The notes below the pieces were generated by a model. The model had not been told where the DNA came from. It saw only the letters and a program-made list of their open reading frames with translations, and ran no database searches. A stretch of 34,468 nucleotides of DNA, taken from assembly GCF_014237455.1 (NCBI RefSeq), contig NZ_JABZFL010000023.1, positions 1 to 34,468 on the forward strand. Direction: 5' to 3'. This stretch comes from Desulfobacula sp. GTDB taxonomy: Bacteria; Desulfobacterota; Desulfobacteria; Desulfobacterales; Desulfobacteraceae. Positions 34,100 to 34,468 of the stretch are shown here, piece by piece (positions within the stretch are counted from its first letter, which is position 1; every line of letters starts with the position of its first letter). The translations under genes and the position numbers were made by a program.

Positions 34100-34384
34100 A
34101 TGTCGAAAAATTATGACCCCAAAATGCATTCAGCCGAACATCTGCTGAACCAGGCAATGGTTCGTAAATTTGGATGTAGCAGATGTTTCAGTGCACATAT
34201 CAATAAAAAGAAATCCAAATGCGATTATAATTTTGACAGCCCTTTGACTAAGCTTCAGATCAATGAATTGCAGGATAAGGTGAACCACCAGATAGAAAAA
34301 GATCTTCCCGTGATAATTGATATGGTACCCAAAGAGGATGCTCAAAAACAATTAAACCCCAGCGTTGCAAAAAAGATAAAATGA
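34100..34384 (+). CDS. short AlaX/SAD-type tRNA-editing domain protein, probably truncated
   Basis: This 94-residue protein starts like the small AlaX-type (alanyl-/threonyl-tRNA editing, SAD) proteins. The zinc-binding HxxxH is His10 and His14 (MHSAEHLLNQ), followed by CFSAHINKKKSKCDYNFD (30-47) and LPVIIDMVPKEDA (69-81). Relatives I recall continue for about 50-60 more residues with the CPCIGPH and ITSTSFENG elements, which hold the remaining zinc ligand; here the frame stops shortly after residue 86, at PSVAKKIK. The lost C-terminus lies at a point with an 11-bp inverted repeat, which suggests disruption. A weak ribosome binding site (AAAGG) precedes the ATG. Confidence 0.65.
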   Translation: MSKNYDPKMHSAEHLLNQAMVRKFGCSRCFSAHINKKKSKCDYNFDSPLTKLQINELQDKVNHQIEKDLPVIIDMVPKEDAQKQLNPSVAKKIK

Positions 34385-34416
34385 AGTTCTTAGTTTTTAA
34401 GCCGCTTTTTGCAACG
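34363..34416. repeat. 11-bp inverted repeat at the right end of the window
   Basis: CGTTGCAAAAA (34363-34373) pairs with TTTTTGCAACG (34406-34416) around a 32-base spacer. It overlaps the end of the shortened AlaX-type gene. It could be a terminator-like hairpin or the edge of an inserted element whose body lies outside the window. Confidence 0.55.
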
Positions 34417-34468
34417 AGTCCATAAAATGTAGTAAATCTTTTTTCACAGCCTGGTTTGAACTCATTGT
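34397..34468 (-). CDS. possible C-terminal tail of a gene running in from beyond the window
   Basis: On the minus strand an open frame enters from the window edge and ends with TAA at 34397-34399, encoding a plausible protein tail of about 23 residues ending MDSLQKAA. It converges with the AlaX-type gene. It is far too short for a family call and could be chance. Confidence 0.2.
   Translation of the reverse strand, partial: TMSSNQAVKKDLLHFMDSLQKAA

Noticed and set aside
1-34468. CRISPR array, prophage or rRNA operon
   Set aside because: No regularly spaced direct repeats, phage structural genes or rRNA sequence were seen anywhere in the window.

Overview
The window reads as a chromosomal segment of a strictly anaerobic, sulfate-reducing Desulfobacterota bacterium, most likely a Desulfobacteraceae relative such as the Desulfobacula/Desulfobacterium group. 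The assignment is an inference. It rests on a complete bacterial CODH/ACS gene set, a tripartite TRAP transporter, an ADP-forming acetyl-CoA synthetase, and a typical deltaproteobacterial housekeeping run (ispE, tRNA-Gln, prs, rplY, pth, carD, rluD). No taxonomic marker such as rRNA is present.

Region 1 (1-2650) is the trailing end of an integron gene-cassette array without a visible integrase. At least three attC-type sites (about 110-246, 1014-1138, 1782-1869), and possibly a fourth (54-116), bracket a HEPN-like unknown gene and a PPOX-family flavoprotein. A membrane methyltransferase and a VapC/PIN remnant follow, with no further attC. Region 2 (2650-4200) holds a CGGC-domain protein and a DUF3524/GT1 protein of the tRNA-queuosine mannosyltransferase family.

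Region 3 (4200-11100, minus strand) is one tightly packed operon in transcription order: XRE-cupin regulator, ilvD, dctP, dctQ, dctM, panE, panB. IlvD, PanB and PanE can act in series (2,3-dihydroxyisovalerate to 2-oxoisovalerate to ketopantoate to pantoate), and here they are joined to a TRAP importer and a ligand-type regulator. An Epd/GAPDH-family gene (11300-12316) lies on the other strand.

Region 4 (12322-25281) is the Wood-Ljungdahl block. The minus-strand operon runs acsD, cooS/acsA, acsB, acsC, acsE, terminator, a small unknown gene, cooC. Divergent from acsD are fhs and folD. Together these cover formyl-THF synthesis, methenyl/methylene-THF interconversion, methyl transfer to the corrinoid protein, and CO/acetyl-CoA chemistry; formate dehydrogenase and methylene-THF reductase are not in the window. 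AcsD carries an unusual Ala/Lys/Glu-rich tail of about 165 residues, and strong hairpins sit in several intercistronic gaps.

Region 5 (25550-34468, plus strand) begins with an ABM-domain protein, the fused ADP-forming acetyl-CoA synthetase (an energy-conserving exit or entry for acetyl-CoA) and an Sfp-type PPTase that probably starts at an ATT codon. The housekeeping run follows. It contains the remnant of an M24 peptidase upstream of carD and ends in a shortened AlaX/SAD-type gene next to an 11-bp inverted repeat.
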